From contig NW_003314293.1 in assembly GCF_000143415.4 (NCBI RefSeq), positions 1,022,062 to 1,086,061 on the forward strand: a DNA stretch of 64,000 bases, read 5' to 3'. The position numbers were made by a program, and so were the translations under genes. The notes under the pieces are model-generated. The model was not told the DNA's origin, did not search any database, and saw only the letters and a program-made list of their open reading frames with translations. Source of the DNA: Selaginella moellendorffii. Lineage: Eukaryota > Streptophyta > Lycopodiopsida > Selaginellales > Selaginellaceae. This document shows positions 10,548-21,550 of the stretch, one piece after another. Numbering within the stretch: position 1 is the stretch's first letter; every line of letters starts with the position of its first letter.

Positions 10548-11007
10548 TGCTCGGCATCTGCCTCTTACAGCATTTGCCCAGAAAGGGCATCTTTCTTCAC
10601 GCAGCATTTGCCACATGTTTAGGGTTTAGGGTTTAGCAATTCAGTAGCTTGATAAACATGCAAATACAGAACTTGATGCAAAATCCTTTGATATGTCACA
10701 ATGCCCCTAGGACCATAAACACATTTCAATAGAGAGGGTCCTTTCATTTCATAACTCCTTACGTAGATCTTGGTGAAACCAGAGTTAGTGAAGTTGGTTT
10801 CTTATGATCCCGCATCTGATTATGATGTCCCTTTGCAGTGTCGATGGAAAGGTCAATGCACACCAAACTGTAGAATCTTGGAGCAAAATAACGGTCGGAT
10901 CTATGGCAAATGCCCCTGAAATATTGTAAGGCTCGTGTGGTCTCATGTGGTGTCCGATCAAGATGCTTCTTTGCAGGGTCATCAAGAAGGACATTGTATA
11001 CCATTCT
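10548..11007. repeat. Tandem duplication unit B, second copy
   Basis: Repeats 9685-10144, including the telomere-like motif at 10618-10636. It runs into the truncated 5' end of the ParB-like gene. Confidence 0.88.
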
Positions 11008-11475
11008 TTATTTAGTTGAACATCTGGCATTTTTGGAAATACAAGATGCTTTGGAATATCCAATCACCCATAAGTAACACCCGACATCGCAGACGTGATC
11101 CCCTACTACCGAACAATGAAGGGCGAGACGAGGTTTCCAGACTTGATCAATAAGAAGGTGTTGGACGATCAGAACATCCGGTTCTATGCCATCTCCGGGC
11201 AGCATTCTAGCTTGGCGATGCAAGAGATAGTTGTGGATATTATGGTGGGCGAGGAGGTGAAGAAAGTCTTCAAGACAAGAGTTGTCCGCCTGATAAAAGG
11301 CAACTCGCCCCTCCGATCTATCATATACATCTCCCACGCGCAGAATGTCAAGCAAGAAACGTGCTACAAATTGGGTCTGCACGAGACATTGGCACGAACA
11401 CGGAAGCTCTGGGTTCAACTGAAGAAGCCACAAAAACCAGGACAAGGACGTGCACTAGCAACTAGCGCCTGGCAG

Positions 11476-11529
11476 GTAAGCCTCGTTGCATGTGGCATAG
11501 CATGTGGCCTCATGCCATTTCCATTGCAG
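11476..11529 (+). other. 54-nt open intron containing a palindrome
   Basis: GTAAGC...TTGCAG, phase 0, a multiple of three and free of stops in both gene copies (counterpart 49745-49798). It contains the palindrome 11497-11518. It could be spliced or retained without losing the frame. Confidence 0.6.
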
Positions 11530-12990
11530 GAATTCTCGAGTCTTCTCTCGAAAACACTGGGGGTCAATGACACACTCAGCATCCATAACATTCTACTCAC
11601 AACAAAAGTTGTTTTTGACAAATGGGTAGATGTGCTGAGGAGGTACCATGACGGGGAGTTGCTAAACTCAATGGGTGTGGAGGACGGCCGAAAGCCCAAT
11701 GATTTGAAGCTCAACGCCTTGCGTTTCTCGCGGTCTCTAGACAATGACAACCTTCTGACAGTGGCTAATGCTCTTCTACGTGGTGAGGTAGTCTTCAACA
11801 AGACCAAAATGACTCTCGGCCATATTGTGACATACGAGGACTTGTGCACGACTCTGAGAGCTCGTGCGCTATTGAAGGATTGGATCTTCGAGCAAGTGGC
11901 CGTGGAGAGGGTGAGCATCGACACCACGCAAGAGATGATGGAAGAGCTGGAGTTGTCAAATGAAGACATCGACGAGTACGTGAAGGGGGCCCCCAAGTTC
12001 ATCGATCTGCTGCGGGATGCCACAAAAAGTAAAGTTGAGAAGTTGGATCAGTATCCAAATTTCATTAAGAGGGATGTCGACCGCCGGCTTCAGAAACAGC
12101 TCGACCCCGCAGCAGAGGCCTATCAAGAACCTTACCGGGTATACGTGAATTCGGATGAGGATCAAAGGTGGAGGAGCATCGTTTCCCGCGGAGATGAGCA
12201 GATCAAGAACATCTTTTGTGTGATGGACTTCACAAACGAGGAGATCACTCATGTAGACGAAGTCAGCTCCATCATTAACTTAATGGTGGGACTTGCGGAG
12301 GTGGAATCTTCAGTCCACTATATGATCTACGACTCCGAATCCTATCTCAAGTTCTGGAAGGCCTTGAACGAGGTGAAGGCTCGGTTGAAAGGCAAGGAGA
12401 TGTAGGAGATCCATGGGATAATGGCTAAGAAGAAGATACCGACGAATGTCCGCATCTTCACACTCGCCCTTGTTATTGGTCCTGCAGCAGAGTGGGACTG
12501 GAGTGACTTCCCAGCTTCGCTTGACAAGGCCGATCGAATTGACCTGAGGGAGGTCAATTTACCCGTGCCTGAGGAACTGAAGACGGCTATGGAGCTTTCA
12601 AATCCAGAGAAAGCTCCAGGTGCAGCATGGGAAATGCTTAGTTGGGTCTTCAACGCAATAGCGGGTGGGTCACCTGCTTCCGACTCTAAGGGCAAATGCG
12701 TTGTCGAGTACAATTGCGGCGGACTATTCTTTCGAGCCGCACTACTCAAGGGTGTCCCGTGTGTTGCGGTGACAAACTCCATTGAAGAGGTGACTTCAAT
12801 GGAGCATATAATTACAATTGCCAAAGAAAAACAGTATCTTCTCTGCGAACCTAGTGAGTACGCACTTTAAGTTTAAATGTTATCTCACAAGCTCTGTATG
12901 CAGGAGCGTGGCCACCCCCAGATGCTGAAACAGCGTTAACAGCTACTGTTGAAGATACCCATGTTGGGCCGAGCTCACAACCTGCACAAG

Positions 12991-13028
12991 GTAAGGTCAC
13001 GTGAGGCCTCACGCCATTTTGATTATAG
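12991..13028 (+). other. 38-nt predicted intron containing a palindrome
   Basis: GTAAGG...ATTATAG, phase 1. The palindrome (12995-13017) fills most of it. Removing it keeps the frame; retaining it brings in a stop. Counterpart 51260-51297. It is unusually short for a plant intron. Confidence 0.55.
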
Positions 13029-13118
13029 ATCGTTGTGAATATTCAGACACGAGGACTGAAAAGCGCACTGATGGCGCGTCGAAGAAGGACAAACAGACAA
13101 GCAATAGGAAAAAAGGAG

Positions 13119-13167
13119 GTACAAATTATATTTGCAATGGCGTGTGGTCTCATGCCATTCTTTGCAG
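13119..13167 (+). other. 49-nt predicted intron containing a palindrome
   Basis: GTACAA...TTGCAG, phase 1, palindrome at 13137-13158. Counterpart 51388-51436. Confidence 0.6.
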
Positions 13168-13311
13168 GAGACACTTCTTCAAAGGCAAAACAGGCAAGCA
13201 CCAGCCAAGCTCAAACTGACAGTGGTCATAAAAAGCGAAAGCACGTTGGATAGTCGTCGGGATCAGAGGCGTTTGATTCGAAAAGGAAGAAGGGCAACGA
13301 AAAGATGATAG

Positions 13312-13358
13312 GTAATGCCTCGCGATTATGGCGTGTGTGCTCATGCCATTCATTGCAG
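13312..13358 (+). other. 47-nt predicted intron containing a palindrome
   Basis: GTAATG...TTGCAG, phase 1, palindrome at 13328-13349 just upstream of the acceptor. Counterpart 51581-51627. Confidence 0.6.
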
Positions 13359-14479
13359 ATCAAGGGCTGAGTGAAAGCAGCCAGTCACCACCTCCTAACT
13401 CAGATTCCTATAGCAGACTCCCCTTCCCCAATCTCAATGGAGAGGTACAATGGATGAGGGATGCTTTTCAAGTCAGGGCCACGTTTTTCTCATCTCGTCG
13501 TCTTCGAAGGGTGCAAGAATGTGCAGAAACCATGTTAAGACAGTCGGGTGAGGATACGGTCCTAGGTCATGCACTAAAACAGGCTATGGATGTCTTGTAT
13601 TTTGAGATGGAGACTCGGCCAGATGATTTTCCCAAGATGGTCCTGGAAGAACAAGCCATCCAGCCTGAGCAGCCTATGGAAGAAATGAAGGAGGGGGATG
13701 AGGAGCCAGAGAAAGATAATGAGCAGGAAGAGCAGAAGGACGAAGAGGAGGACAAAGAAGAGGAGGACGAAGAAGAGGAGGACGAAGAGGACTTGGATGG
13801 TCCTCACAATGGTGACGATCACAATAACGACGACGACGATGATGACGACGATGGCCAGCCTGAGGTGGCCAAAGAGCAGCAGAGGAAGGTCATACAAGAC
13901 AAACCATCAGGTAAATAATAGTACATCCATTCCTAACCTTTTACCATTTCTAACATTGTCCATGTAGGTCGCAGAGCAAATGGTAAGTAGAGATTATTCA
14001 GTTGAATTAAGATACAAACTCTAGCCTTTAGTGTCGAGGAAGGATAGTGCCAAGCAAGGGTCGAAACGTATGTCCAATCCTTCAGAATCAGTAGTGTGCC
14101 CAAGTGATATTGGTCCTAGTTCCTCAATAGCAGTTGATGGTAAATACAGTATAGTCGATTCAATGTGCTAATGAGTTTGTTTTTAGTAGCACGGGAGGAT
14201 ACCATCTCAATCGAAGGGAGATATTTGGACATGCATATGGATCCGCCAGTGGACTCTACTTGCCTGCAAGAGTCATCAGAGCTGGTGGAGGCTACTATCC
14301 ATATCAACGCCAAACAAGCTGACCACGCTCCACTTGATGCTGCCCATACCACTGAGTCAATCTTGTCCACGTATCCAACTGACGGTGACCAGGCGCCATT
14401 GGACCCGCATGAGGCCACCCCAGCCGCCAAGCCGGTCGTATCCTCATTTCCAACGGATTCAACGTGTGCCCAATATTAA

Positions 14480-14676
14480 AAGGATGGAAAGAAATTGGAC
14501 GACGATGACAAAGAGAAGAAAGAGGTGAAGCAGTGGCAGGGGGAGGAGAAGTGATTGAGTAGACATTTCCTTGTTTAAAATAAAATGGCATGTGCCTCAA
14601 TGCAGTTGAATTTTGTTATATTTATATACTATATAAAGGTTTGGAAACCTTATTTTACAAGTGGGATAATGATAAT
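14480..14676. other. Right subterminal region of the TIR element
   Basis: Follows the deletion joint at CCAAT (14469-14473) and matches 54167-54369 of the partial copy. It carries a half-palindrome, ATGGCATGTGCCTCAATG, near 14585. No gene. Confidence 0.7.
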
Positions 14677-14700
14677 TCCCACTTTAACGAAATAGAGCTT
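14677..14700 (-). repeat. Right terminal inverted repeat of the 10.86-kb element
   Basis: CCCACTTTAACGAAATAGAG... inverted relative to 3846-3870. It is identical to the right end of the partial copy (about 54370-54392). It is preceded by AAGTGGGATAATGATAATTC, making a subterminal fold-back. Confidence 0.85.
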
Positions 14701-14703
14701 TAT

Positions 14704-14786
14704 GGAGGTTTTGAGTGAGACTCCTCCAAATAGTCGGAAGTGTGTTGAAGTGGCTAAAGTAGAATTGGAAAATTAAGTTGCTTACA
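14704..14786 (+). repeat. LTR-like non-coding repeat, copy 1, right part
   Basis: Continues the repeat broken at 3842 (GGAGGTTTTGAGTGAGACT) and ends GTTGCTTACA. It aligns with 22913-22991. Confidence 0.8.
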
Positions 14787-15669
14787 AGCTAAATGTTTCA
14801 TTTGAACTTGTTATGGTTATCCTCACTCCACAATCCATGTCATTCATCTTCGCTCCACTTTCATATTCATTTGTCCTCACTCCATAGTTGGGGCCAAACT
14901 CTTGTCTATCTCCTCTACCCCCTCCTCTAAAGAAAACAATGTTTGAAGTGTGGAAGTAGAAAAGAGAAAATGAAAAAAATTGAGGAAAAACAATTGTGAA
15001 AGATATAAAAGTGGATAAAGAAGTATCAGAAGAGGAATTTGCAGTAGTTGGTAATGTAAAAATGGGGAAATCAAAAGGACATATGCTCAAAGCTTGGAAA
15101 ATAAGGGACTTTTTATTATAAAATACTTGTCACCACAATATAAACAAAAGATTCACACTACTCAACCTCCTCAACACATAATTCAACACTTGAGATAGAA
15201 AAATTAATAACAACATCCACATTCTCAAGGGAATATATAAACTCTTCAGTAACAATAAAAAAGCAAAGGCTCTTAACGGCACTCACAAGTGGGGATATAC
15301 ATTTAACTTGAAACTCCAGCCAAAGTGATTCAACCTTTGGAACAGGGGAATACTTAACACCGGAACTGATCAAAAACTCTATTAATGAGATACAAGCAAG
15401 ATTCTCAACTTCATGCATACACTTAATGTCCAGATTAGTAGGAGGAGGATAGAAAGCACTCAACTCAACACTAGATTAAGAATGAGAATTATCAAAGTTA
15501 TAAATGATTGATGTGCTAGGAGAAGAAAACACTACAGATGAAGACAAAATACTAGGAGAAATAAGAAAAGATTGGGAAAAAGTAAAAGGTAAAGAGAAAG
15601 GATTAAATGGTAGATTGAAAGATTGACATTTATTTTGTGAAATCTCCACTTCATTTCTAAAGCTATCTC
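14787..15669 (-). other. Unassigned AT-rich region, probably part of a minus-strand retrotransposon gag
   Basis: Minus-strand open frames at 15158-15463 and 15476-15709 are unrelated to any family I recognise. Reading 20925-21240 and then this stretch on the minus strand, with element F removed, gives a continuous sequence downstream of an LTR leader-like region (21240-21550). An older retrotransposon interrupted by F is therefore plausible, but no conserved motif supports it. Confidence 0.3.
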
Positions 15670-15995
15670 TATCAGGAAGCCCCCTTCCTACCACCAGATT
15701 CCTTACCATTACTGATTTCCCAAGTTATTATTCTAACCATTATCTTAGCCATTAACCAATGGTTTCCTAAGTTTGATTCCTATTCTTTGGGGTGGTCCAC
15801 ATGGCTCAGGCAACATGAACCATTAATTTAGGAGCTCAAGACCAATGGTCCTCATTCTTCCATTTGCATTTTAAAGGCCTAATAGCTACTGTAAAAATTT
15901 ATCCACAATCAATACTAGTCTTGGGGCTAACTTTACTTTGATTTTCTTTTGTCAATTCCCCTTTTTTTCCTTGATTTTGGAGTTGGTTCTTGACA
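15670..15995 (+). repeat. Element F 5' LTR
   Basis: About 326 bp, ending TTGACA. It aligns with 20585-20924 with many substitutions and small indels. Confidence 0.85.
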
Positions 15996-16070
15996 GTTTG
16001 ATTGTGGATACTCACTTTTTCCTAGTCTCTCATCTAGTTTCTTCTCCTTTTTGTTTTTTTATTTTATTTT

Positions 16071-16990
16071 TTGTTAATTTCTTTTGTGATTCTTTTTTCT
16101 GGGTCCTTTCCTTTTAATTCCATGGTCAATCAATCTACTTCCCCCCACCATCGAATAGGCTGTCATCAATTTTCAAGCAGAGAATCAACAATTTCACAAT
16201 GCCCTCATTGTTCTTCAATAAGAGCTCGTAGCACTCTCTACAGCTCCAACTCGTGCTTCTTCATCGGAGCCCAAGGTGAGCTTTCCTTCCAAGTTCATTG
16301 GGAAGTGAGATGAGTTGCGGGGCTTCCTCAACAAGATGGATCTCATTTTCAAGATACAACCTCAGCACTACTCAATGGTGGAGTCTCAAATCGGTGCTAT
16401 TGGCACTCTCCTCGACGGTCCTGCTCTCTCATGGTTCTCCCCACTCTTGGAGAAGGATCTTGTTTCGGACGCCATTTCTCTTCTCCAACACCTCGTCTGG
16501 CCATCACAACTCCCACCTCAACACCCTCTACAGCAACTCCAATGGAGATTGACATCGGCACAATGCCTTTCACCAATCGCTGCTGCCTCTCTCCAGCTGA
16601 GTGTCAATGCCGTATGGACCTGAACCTTTGTCTCTACTATGAGGACTCAGGACATAGGGCGGTTGGATGTCCTTGGAAGCCGCCCTGTCTTTTGCAAATG
16701 GAGTTGCCATCTTCGCCTATTAAGGAGCCTGAAACATCCATGCCGAGAAACAGGGATGTCCAATTAGAGTAGGAGCTGCCATTGTGCAAGGAATAAAATG
16801 TCTCTTTGTTCAACATCAAGCTCCTCCACCTCCACTTCTCTTTCCATTCCATTCTTGTTTGCAACCACAATCTCCGTCAACTTCCACCTTTTTGTGACTC
16901 TGAGGATTCCTAGTTCTTGGTCACCAGTGCTGCATACCACGATTCTACTGGACTCTAGAGCAACTTCATGTTTCATGGATGAATCTTTTT
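16071..16990 (+). pseudogene. Element F gag-protease remnant
   Basis: Broken frames. Near 16623-16672 a retroviral-type zinc knuckle reads CLYYEDSGHRAVGC, with the second Cys of the CCHC replaced by Tyr. Near 16945-16980 the protease active site reads LLDSRATSC where LLDSGATS is usual. Both changes would inactivate it. Confidence 0.75.
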
Positions 16991-17854
16991 TCTAGTGGCA
17001 TTGGATCCCCATCTCAACATTTGTTTGTGCGACTCAAACTGTTGAAGGTAGTGGAGACCATGTTATTTCTCCTTCAATGGGGCTTCTGGCCACAATTCCT
17101 CTCTGAGTTCAGGTGGGGGATCTTTGCACTGATGTTGCCTTCAACATCATCTCTAGCAAGCATACTGCTGTGGTTCTTATGCTCCTATGGTTCCGTCTTC
17201 ATAACCCGCGGATTGATTGGGAACACTTGCAGCTTGCTCCATTGCCCTCAATGCTTGCTGCTGATTCAAGCTCAGGTTCTGCATCTACACCAGAGGTTTG
17301 GGGTCCTACTCAGTTGTGCAGCTAGCATGTCACTAGCGCTTGGCACTCCTTCAATGGGGACCCATGTAACAACCATTGTCAAAGGTGCTGCCGATGACCC
17401 ACGACCCTGCCGGCCATTGTAAGCGGTTGTACAATACTCTTCTCCAAATCTATCTGTAAATAAGTTGTGTCTCCCACTCCATTTTGCCCCTCCATTACCT
17501 TTTCCATCCATTGACAAGTTGGTTCTTCCCGTTTCCACTTCCTGTCCAGCCGTTTCACTGCCATTATCAAACCCTCGACCCATTCTTGACCTTAGCCCAT
17601 GTCCTTCCCATTTCTACCATCACCATGAAAGAGTTAGTCCACGAGTCTGAACCCCTTCAGTTGTTTGCTTTGATTGTTAATCTTGTTTGTCATTCCATTG
17701 AGTCAACTATTTTCTTGCCGGTGAAGTATTAGGATTTCCAAGATGTTTTTGACAAGGGAAAAGCTAGTGGTTTGCCTCCTTATTGTCCTTATAACTGTGC
17801 TATTGAGTTATAGGAGGGTGCTTATAGCCCCCATGGGGACCCATCTACAGTCTC

Positions 17855-20420
17855 TTGCCATTGGAGCTGGCTGCCCTCAAGGAGTATGTGGACACTAATC
17901 TGGAATTTGGCTTCATCTGGCACTCTCAGTCACCTACGAAGGCTCTCATCTTCTTCATCAAGAAGAAGGAGCTGGTAGTTGACTACCACAGCCTCAATAA
18001 AGTCACTGTGCAGAACTGGTACCCATTGCCTTTAATCCCAGAGTTGCTGGAATGGCTGGGTGGGGCTTGGTTTTTCACCAAGATCGACCTTTGAGGAGCT
18101 TACAATCTCATGAGGATCAAGCCTGGGGACAAGTGGAAGATGGCTTTCCAGAGCCGTTATGGCCATTTTGAGTACACGGTGATGCCATTTGATCTCACCA
18201 ATGCCCCTACTATTTTTCAACATTTGGCAAACGACGTCCTCCGAGAGTTTTTGGATCAGTTTGTGGTTGTGTATCTTGATGATATTCTGGTTTTCTCTCG
18301 CACTTAGGAGGAGCAGTACAGCAAGTGTTGGCCAAGCTCCGGGAACACAGCCTTTATGCAAAGCTAGAGAAGTGTTTCTTTGATCAGGATTCTGTTGAGT
18401 ATCTGGGGTACATTATGTCTCCACAAGGGGTTGCAATGGATTTTGCAAAGGTAAAAACAATCCAGGAATGGGAGGTGCCGAAGACCATCACCAACGTGTA
18501 GTGTTTTCTCGGTTTTACTAACTTTTACCATAAATTCATTGATGGGTATTCTGCCCTGGTGTTGCCATTGATAGCTCTGACGCACAAGGACATGCCATTC
18601 TAGTGGTCCAGCTTGGTGATGATAAGGAGCTTCATCTGGTCGCATTCCATTCTCGGAAGTTCCATGCAGTTGAGATCAACTACAAGATCCATAACAAGGA
18701 GCTCCTTGGCATTGTAGGCTCATTCCATGAGTGGTGCCATTTCTTGGAGGGTGCTGTGCATCAGATCAGTGTGGACAGATCATAAGAACCTGGAGTTCCT
18801 CTCTTCAACTCAGGTTTTGAGCCATTGACAAGCATAGTGGGCTTAGTTTCTCTCAATTTGATTTTGATATCTGTTACAGGCCGGGAAAGCAACAAGGGTT
18901 GATGGATGCTCTTTCCCGTCGGTCCTACCTTGGCCTCCAGGCTGGTGACCCAGCCTTCAACGACTAAAACCAGGTTCTTCTAGGGCCAAACTGGCTCCAA
19001 GTTTTGGCCATCTCAATGGCTCTGCTGAACCCAGCCATTACAGCGGCCATTTGGCAGGATCTCCAACTAGATGACTTTGCTTTGGATGTGTTTCCTTACC
19101 TTCAACCTGGTCATCCTCCTTCTGCCTGCACCTGGCTCGACAACTCCACCTTGCTGGATGACCTCTTGTTCAACTGTATGTTCCTGTTGGTGATGCTCAG
19201 CGGCTTGTTCTTCAACAGCGACATGATGATCAAGCATCTGGCCATTATGGTGAGCATAAGACTTTTGAGTTGGTTTCTAGGGATTATTGGTGGCCAAAGA
19301 TGCAGGAGTTTGTCAAGCACTTCGTGGATTCCTGTGACACATGTACCCAAAACAAGCTCCTACGCCATTCACCATCAGAGTTACTCCACTCACTGCCAGT
19401 GCCAACGGCTCCTTGAGAGTCCATTTCGATGGACTTCTTGATTGATCTTCCACCTTCCCATGGTTTTGATTCCATCATTATGGTGGTGGATCGATTCACC
19501 AAAATGGCCCATTTTTTGCTGTGCTTGAAGTCCATCATTGGCACAGCAACAGCCACCTTGGTGCTCTCAAGGAGGTGTTCTGGCTTCACAGCCTGCCAAT
19601 GGACATTGTCACCAATAGGGGACCTCAGTTCATCTCCAGGTACTGGCACCATTTTCTCGAGCTGCTCAGTGTTCATGGCAACCTCTCATCGGCTTATCAT
19701 CCTTAAATTGATGGCCAAACCGAGTGCACCATTTAATCACTAGAGCTATATCTTCGCTGCTTCATTAGCTATCAGCAAGATGACTAGGTGGACCTTTTGC
19801 TCCTCATGGAGTTCTCTTACAACAACTCTCATCACTCTTCCACTCGGTACTCTCCATTCTTTGCCTATACCGGTCATCACCCCCATTTTGATCTCTCTCA
19901 CCCCCTTTTTTCCACCACTTCGGCCATTCCATAGGCTGATGATTTTTTCACTCATCTCCAGACCATTCACACCACCATCTCCCATCATCTCTAGCCTGCC
20001 ATTAAATCCCATAAGCACTTTGTTGATCATCATTGTCAACTGGCTCCCCTATATGCTATTGGAGATTGTGTCTGGCTCCTTTGCCACAACATCTCTATAG
20101 ATCAACCTTCTAGCAAGCTAGACTTCAAGCACCTTGGCCCATTTTCCATCTCCAAGGTACTTAGTCTTGTTTCTTTTCGTCTTGCTTTGCTTGCTTCCTA
20201 CCATTTGCACCCTGTTTTTCACTCCTCTCTTCTTGAACCTTACATTTCCAACACCATTCCCAACCACACTTCTCCACCACCTCCTCTTATTGTCTTCCAT
20301 GACGAGCCTGAGTTCAAAGATGCTTCCATTCTTGACTTCAAAATCTCCCACAACTGGCTCTTTTATCTTGTTGACTGGCTTGGTTATGGCCCTAAAGACC
20401 ATTCCTGGGAGCTAGCCTAG
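17855..20420 (+). pseudogene. Element F pol remnant with C-terminal chromodomain
   Basis: The RT starts near 17855. KIDL is followed by an in-frame stop at 18092-18094, and coding continues with [14 protein letters not shown] and [12 protein letters not shown] (YLDD catalytic motif) to about 18306. RNase H (LHLVAFHSRKF, NKELL) lies near 18620-18715. Integrase core pieces ([29 protein letters not shown]) start at 19429. The C-terminus (20187-20420) has the chromodomain pattern YLVDWLGYGPKDHSWE, which targets chromoviruses to heterochromatin. At least five stops or shifts intervene. Confidence 0.82.
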
Positions 20421-20547
20421 CATCTGGCTCATTCCCCTCTTAAACTCCATGATTTTCACACTCGCTATCCTCATAAACCTAGCCTTCATTCCCTCTCCTT
20501 CCTCCTTCCTCTCCCTTGGCTAATCCTTGCACTCGCTCCACTTGTCA

Positions 20548-20580
20548 TTGGGGGTGGGGGGGGGGCGGGGGGGGGGGGGT
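20548..20580. repeat. Poly-G tract next to the F 3' LTR
   Basis: A run of G broken by one T and one C, at the polypurine-tract position of element F. It could be a slippage expansion of the tract, or partly an assembly error. Confidence 0.6.
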
Positions 20581-20584
20581 TTAT

Positions 20585-20924
20585 TGTCAGGAAACCCCCT
20601 TCTTGCCACCAGATTCCTTGCCATTATTGATTTCCTAGACTATTATTCTAGCCATTATCTTAGCTATTATCCAATGGCTTCCTTTGAGATTGATTCCTAT
20701 TCTTTGGGGTGGTCCACGTGGCTTGGGCAACATGAACCATTAATTCGGGAGCTTGAAACCAATGGTCCTCATTCTTCTATTTGCATTATAAAGGCCTAAT
20801 AGCTGCTGTAAAACTTTATCTATAATCAACACTAGTCTTGGGGCTAACTTTCCCTTGACTTTTCTTATTTTCTCTTGTCGATTCCGCTTTATTTTCCTTG
20901 ATTTTGGAGTTGCTCCTCATCACA
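20585..20924 (+). repeat. Element F 3' LTR
   Basis: Begins TGTCAGGAAACC, ends CATCACA. It aligns with 15670-15995. Confidence 0.85.
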
Positions 20925-21550
20925 ATTCATAATCCATTCAATCTTATAAACATTATCTTCCCATAAACTCGATCCTTGAACATTCTTCAAGAACCAGATT
21001 GCATCATCCATAGCTCACCCATTAATGTCACAATCATGCTCCATATCAACAAAAGGTGGCAAAACACTAAGAATAGAACAAGCTGTATAATTATATCCCA
21101 CAAAAGTTGGAGATGGGTACACGCCAAAGATGGGCACAACACTAATATGATCACACCCTATAGCACCAAAAGTTCAATCTAATAGAACAATATTAACAAC
21201 CTCAAGTGACATACTCCTTGATTAATGACAACATGATATGGTAGAAAAAGAAAATGCAATGAAGATCAAAAGAAAGAGCATATTAATAGCTAAATTTTTA
21301 AATCTTACAAAAGATCTAAATCTAAAAGAGAATGAAGAAATAAGAATATAAAACATGATCTTGAATACTAGAGTAAAGCATTACCAAAAATCTTTGCCCT
21401 TCAAAGACAGATTGCAATGCCCCTCACTTTCACCAATGTGAGCATTCAGGATATAGAAATAGATAAATTAAGTAAGGTTTAGACCTCTGCTTATATACAA
21501 GAATAAATGGACTAGATTCAATCTTAAATAGATAGTCTATATACTATAAT
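20925..21550 (-). other. AT-rich region, possibly leader/LTR of an older minus-strand retrotransposon
   Basis: No gene. The stretch 21240-21540 (ATTGCAATGCCCCTCACTTTCACC, GCTTATATACAAG) resembles 35600-35900, the leader of element B, which suggests a related retrotransposon end. Confidence 0.35.

Larger units (their letters stand above)
8472..11071. other. Rearranged middle of the TIR element between divergent genes; no gene
   Basis: Holds the presumed 5' leader of the DUF7869 gene with three palindromes (8554-8743), a GC-rich tandem repeat (about 8838-8960), then two nested tandem duplications: 9083-9288 repeats at 10341-10546, and 9685-10144 repeats at 10548-11007. Segments near 10093-10300 and 10968-11067 match 47407-47710 of the partial copy. 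Nothing here has a credible long open frame. Confidence 0.7.
11072..14479 (+). pseudogene. ParB/Srx-fold-like multidomain gene, copy 1 (5'- and 3'-truncated)
   Basis: Exons by comparison with 48325-53950: about 11072-11475, 11530-12853, 12904-12990, 13029-13118, 13168-13311, 13359-13910, 13968-13982, 14032-14139 and 14187-14479. The first exon starts inside a ParB-like domain (VIPYYRT, then FYAISGQHSSLAMQEI, as in ParB/sulfiredoxin-fold proteins). A long helical region follows, then VEYNCGGLFFRAALLKG, a basic linker and an acidic tail of Glu/Asp runs. The seven introns from 12854 on are all phase 1 and only 38-57 nt long. In-frame stops are TAG at 12403-12405 (shared with copy 2) and TAG at 13251-13253 (copy 2 has CAG). 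The 5' end lacks what corresponds to about 47712-49345, and a 1423-bp deletion removes the HAD-like end. It is divergent to the DUF7869 gene. Confidence 0.72.
3846..14700. mobile_element. 10.86-kb DNA transposon with TIRs, copy 1, carrying DUF7869-like and ParB-like genes
   Basis: The left end (3846-3870, AATGCTCTATTTCATTAAAG and on) is an inverted copy of the right end (14677-14700), with one extra base and one mismatch. TAT is duplicated at 3843-3845 and 14701-14703. The flanking LTR-like repeat is uninterrupted in its other copy (GACTTATGGAGG near 22909), which gives a clean empty site. Inside are a minus-strand DUF7869-type gene (8471 to 5405), a divergent plus-strand ParB-like gene (about 11072-14479), a rearranged GC-rich middle, and about fifteen 22-bp palindromes. 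Related copies are the MITE at 37701-37987 and the partial copy at 47406-54392. The 3-bp duplication and TIRs indicate cut-and-paste transposition; the superfamily is not one I recognise. Confidence 0.85.
15670..20924 (+). mobile_element. Ty3/gypsy chromovirus F, decayed
   Basis: Near-terminal repeats at 15670-15995 and 20585-20924 (both share CCACCAGATTCCTT and GGGGTGGTCCAC) enclose a gag-pol remnant in the order zinc knuckle, protease, RT, RNase H, integrase, chromodomain. A G-rich tract (20548-20580) adjoins the 3' LTR where the polypurine tract should be. Flanking 5-mers (ATCTC/ATTCA) do not match, so no target duplication can be claimed. Many stops and frameshifts show it is an old insertion. 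Confidence 0.85.

Noticed and set aside
11008-12023. Long minus-strand frames opposite the ParB-like gene
   Set aside because: Shadows of a conserved plus-strand coding sequence, repeated at 49331-50292; no domain.
12700-12800. CGGLFFRAALLKG as a methyltransferase domain
   Set aside because: Only a faint likeness to motif I; no catalytic D/N-PP-Y found nearby, so not annotated as such.
13001-13253. Separate small genes starting MRPHAI...
   Set aside because: They read through the palindrome-bearing introns; splicing gives a better frame shared by both copies.
13574-13897. Minus-strand hydrophobic frame that looks like a membrane protein
   Set aside because: Antisense of the Glu/Asp-rich exon of the ParB-like gene; the Leu/Val/Ile run comes from reversed acidic codons. 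The same shadow occurs at 51975-52166.
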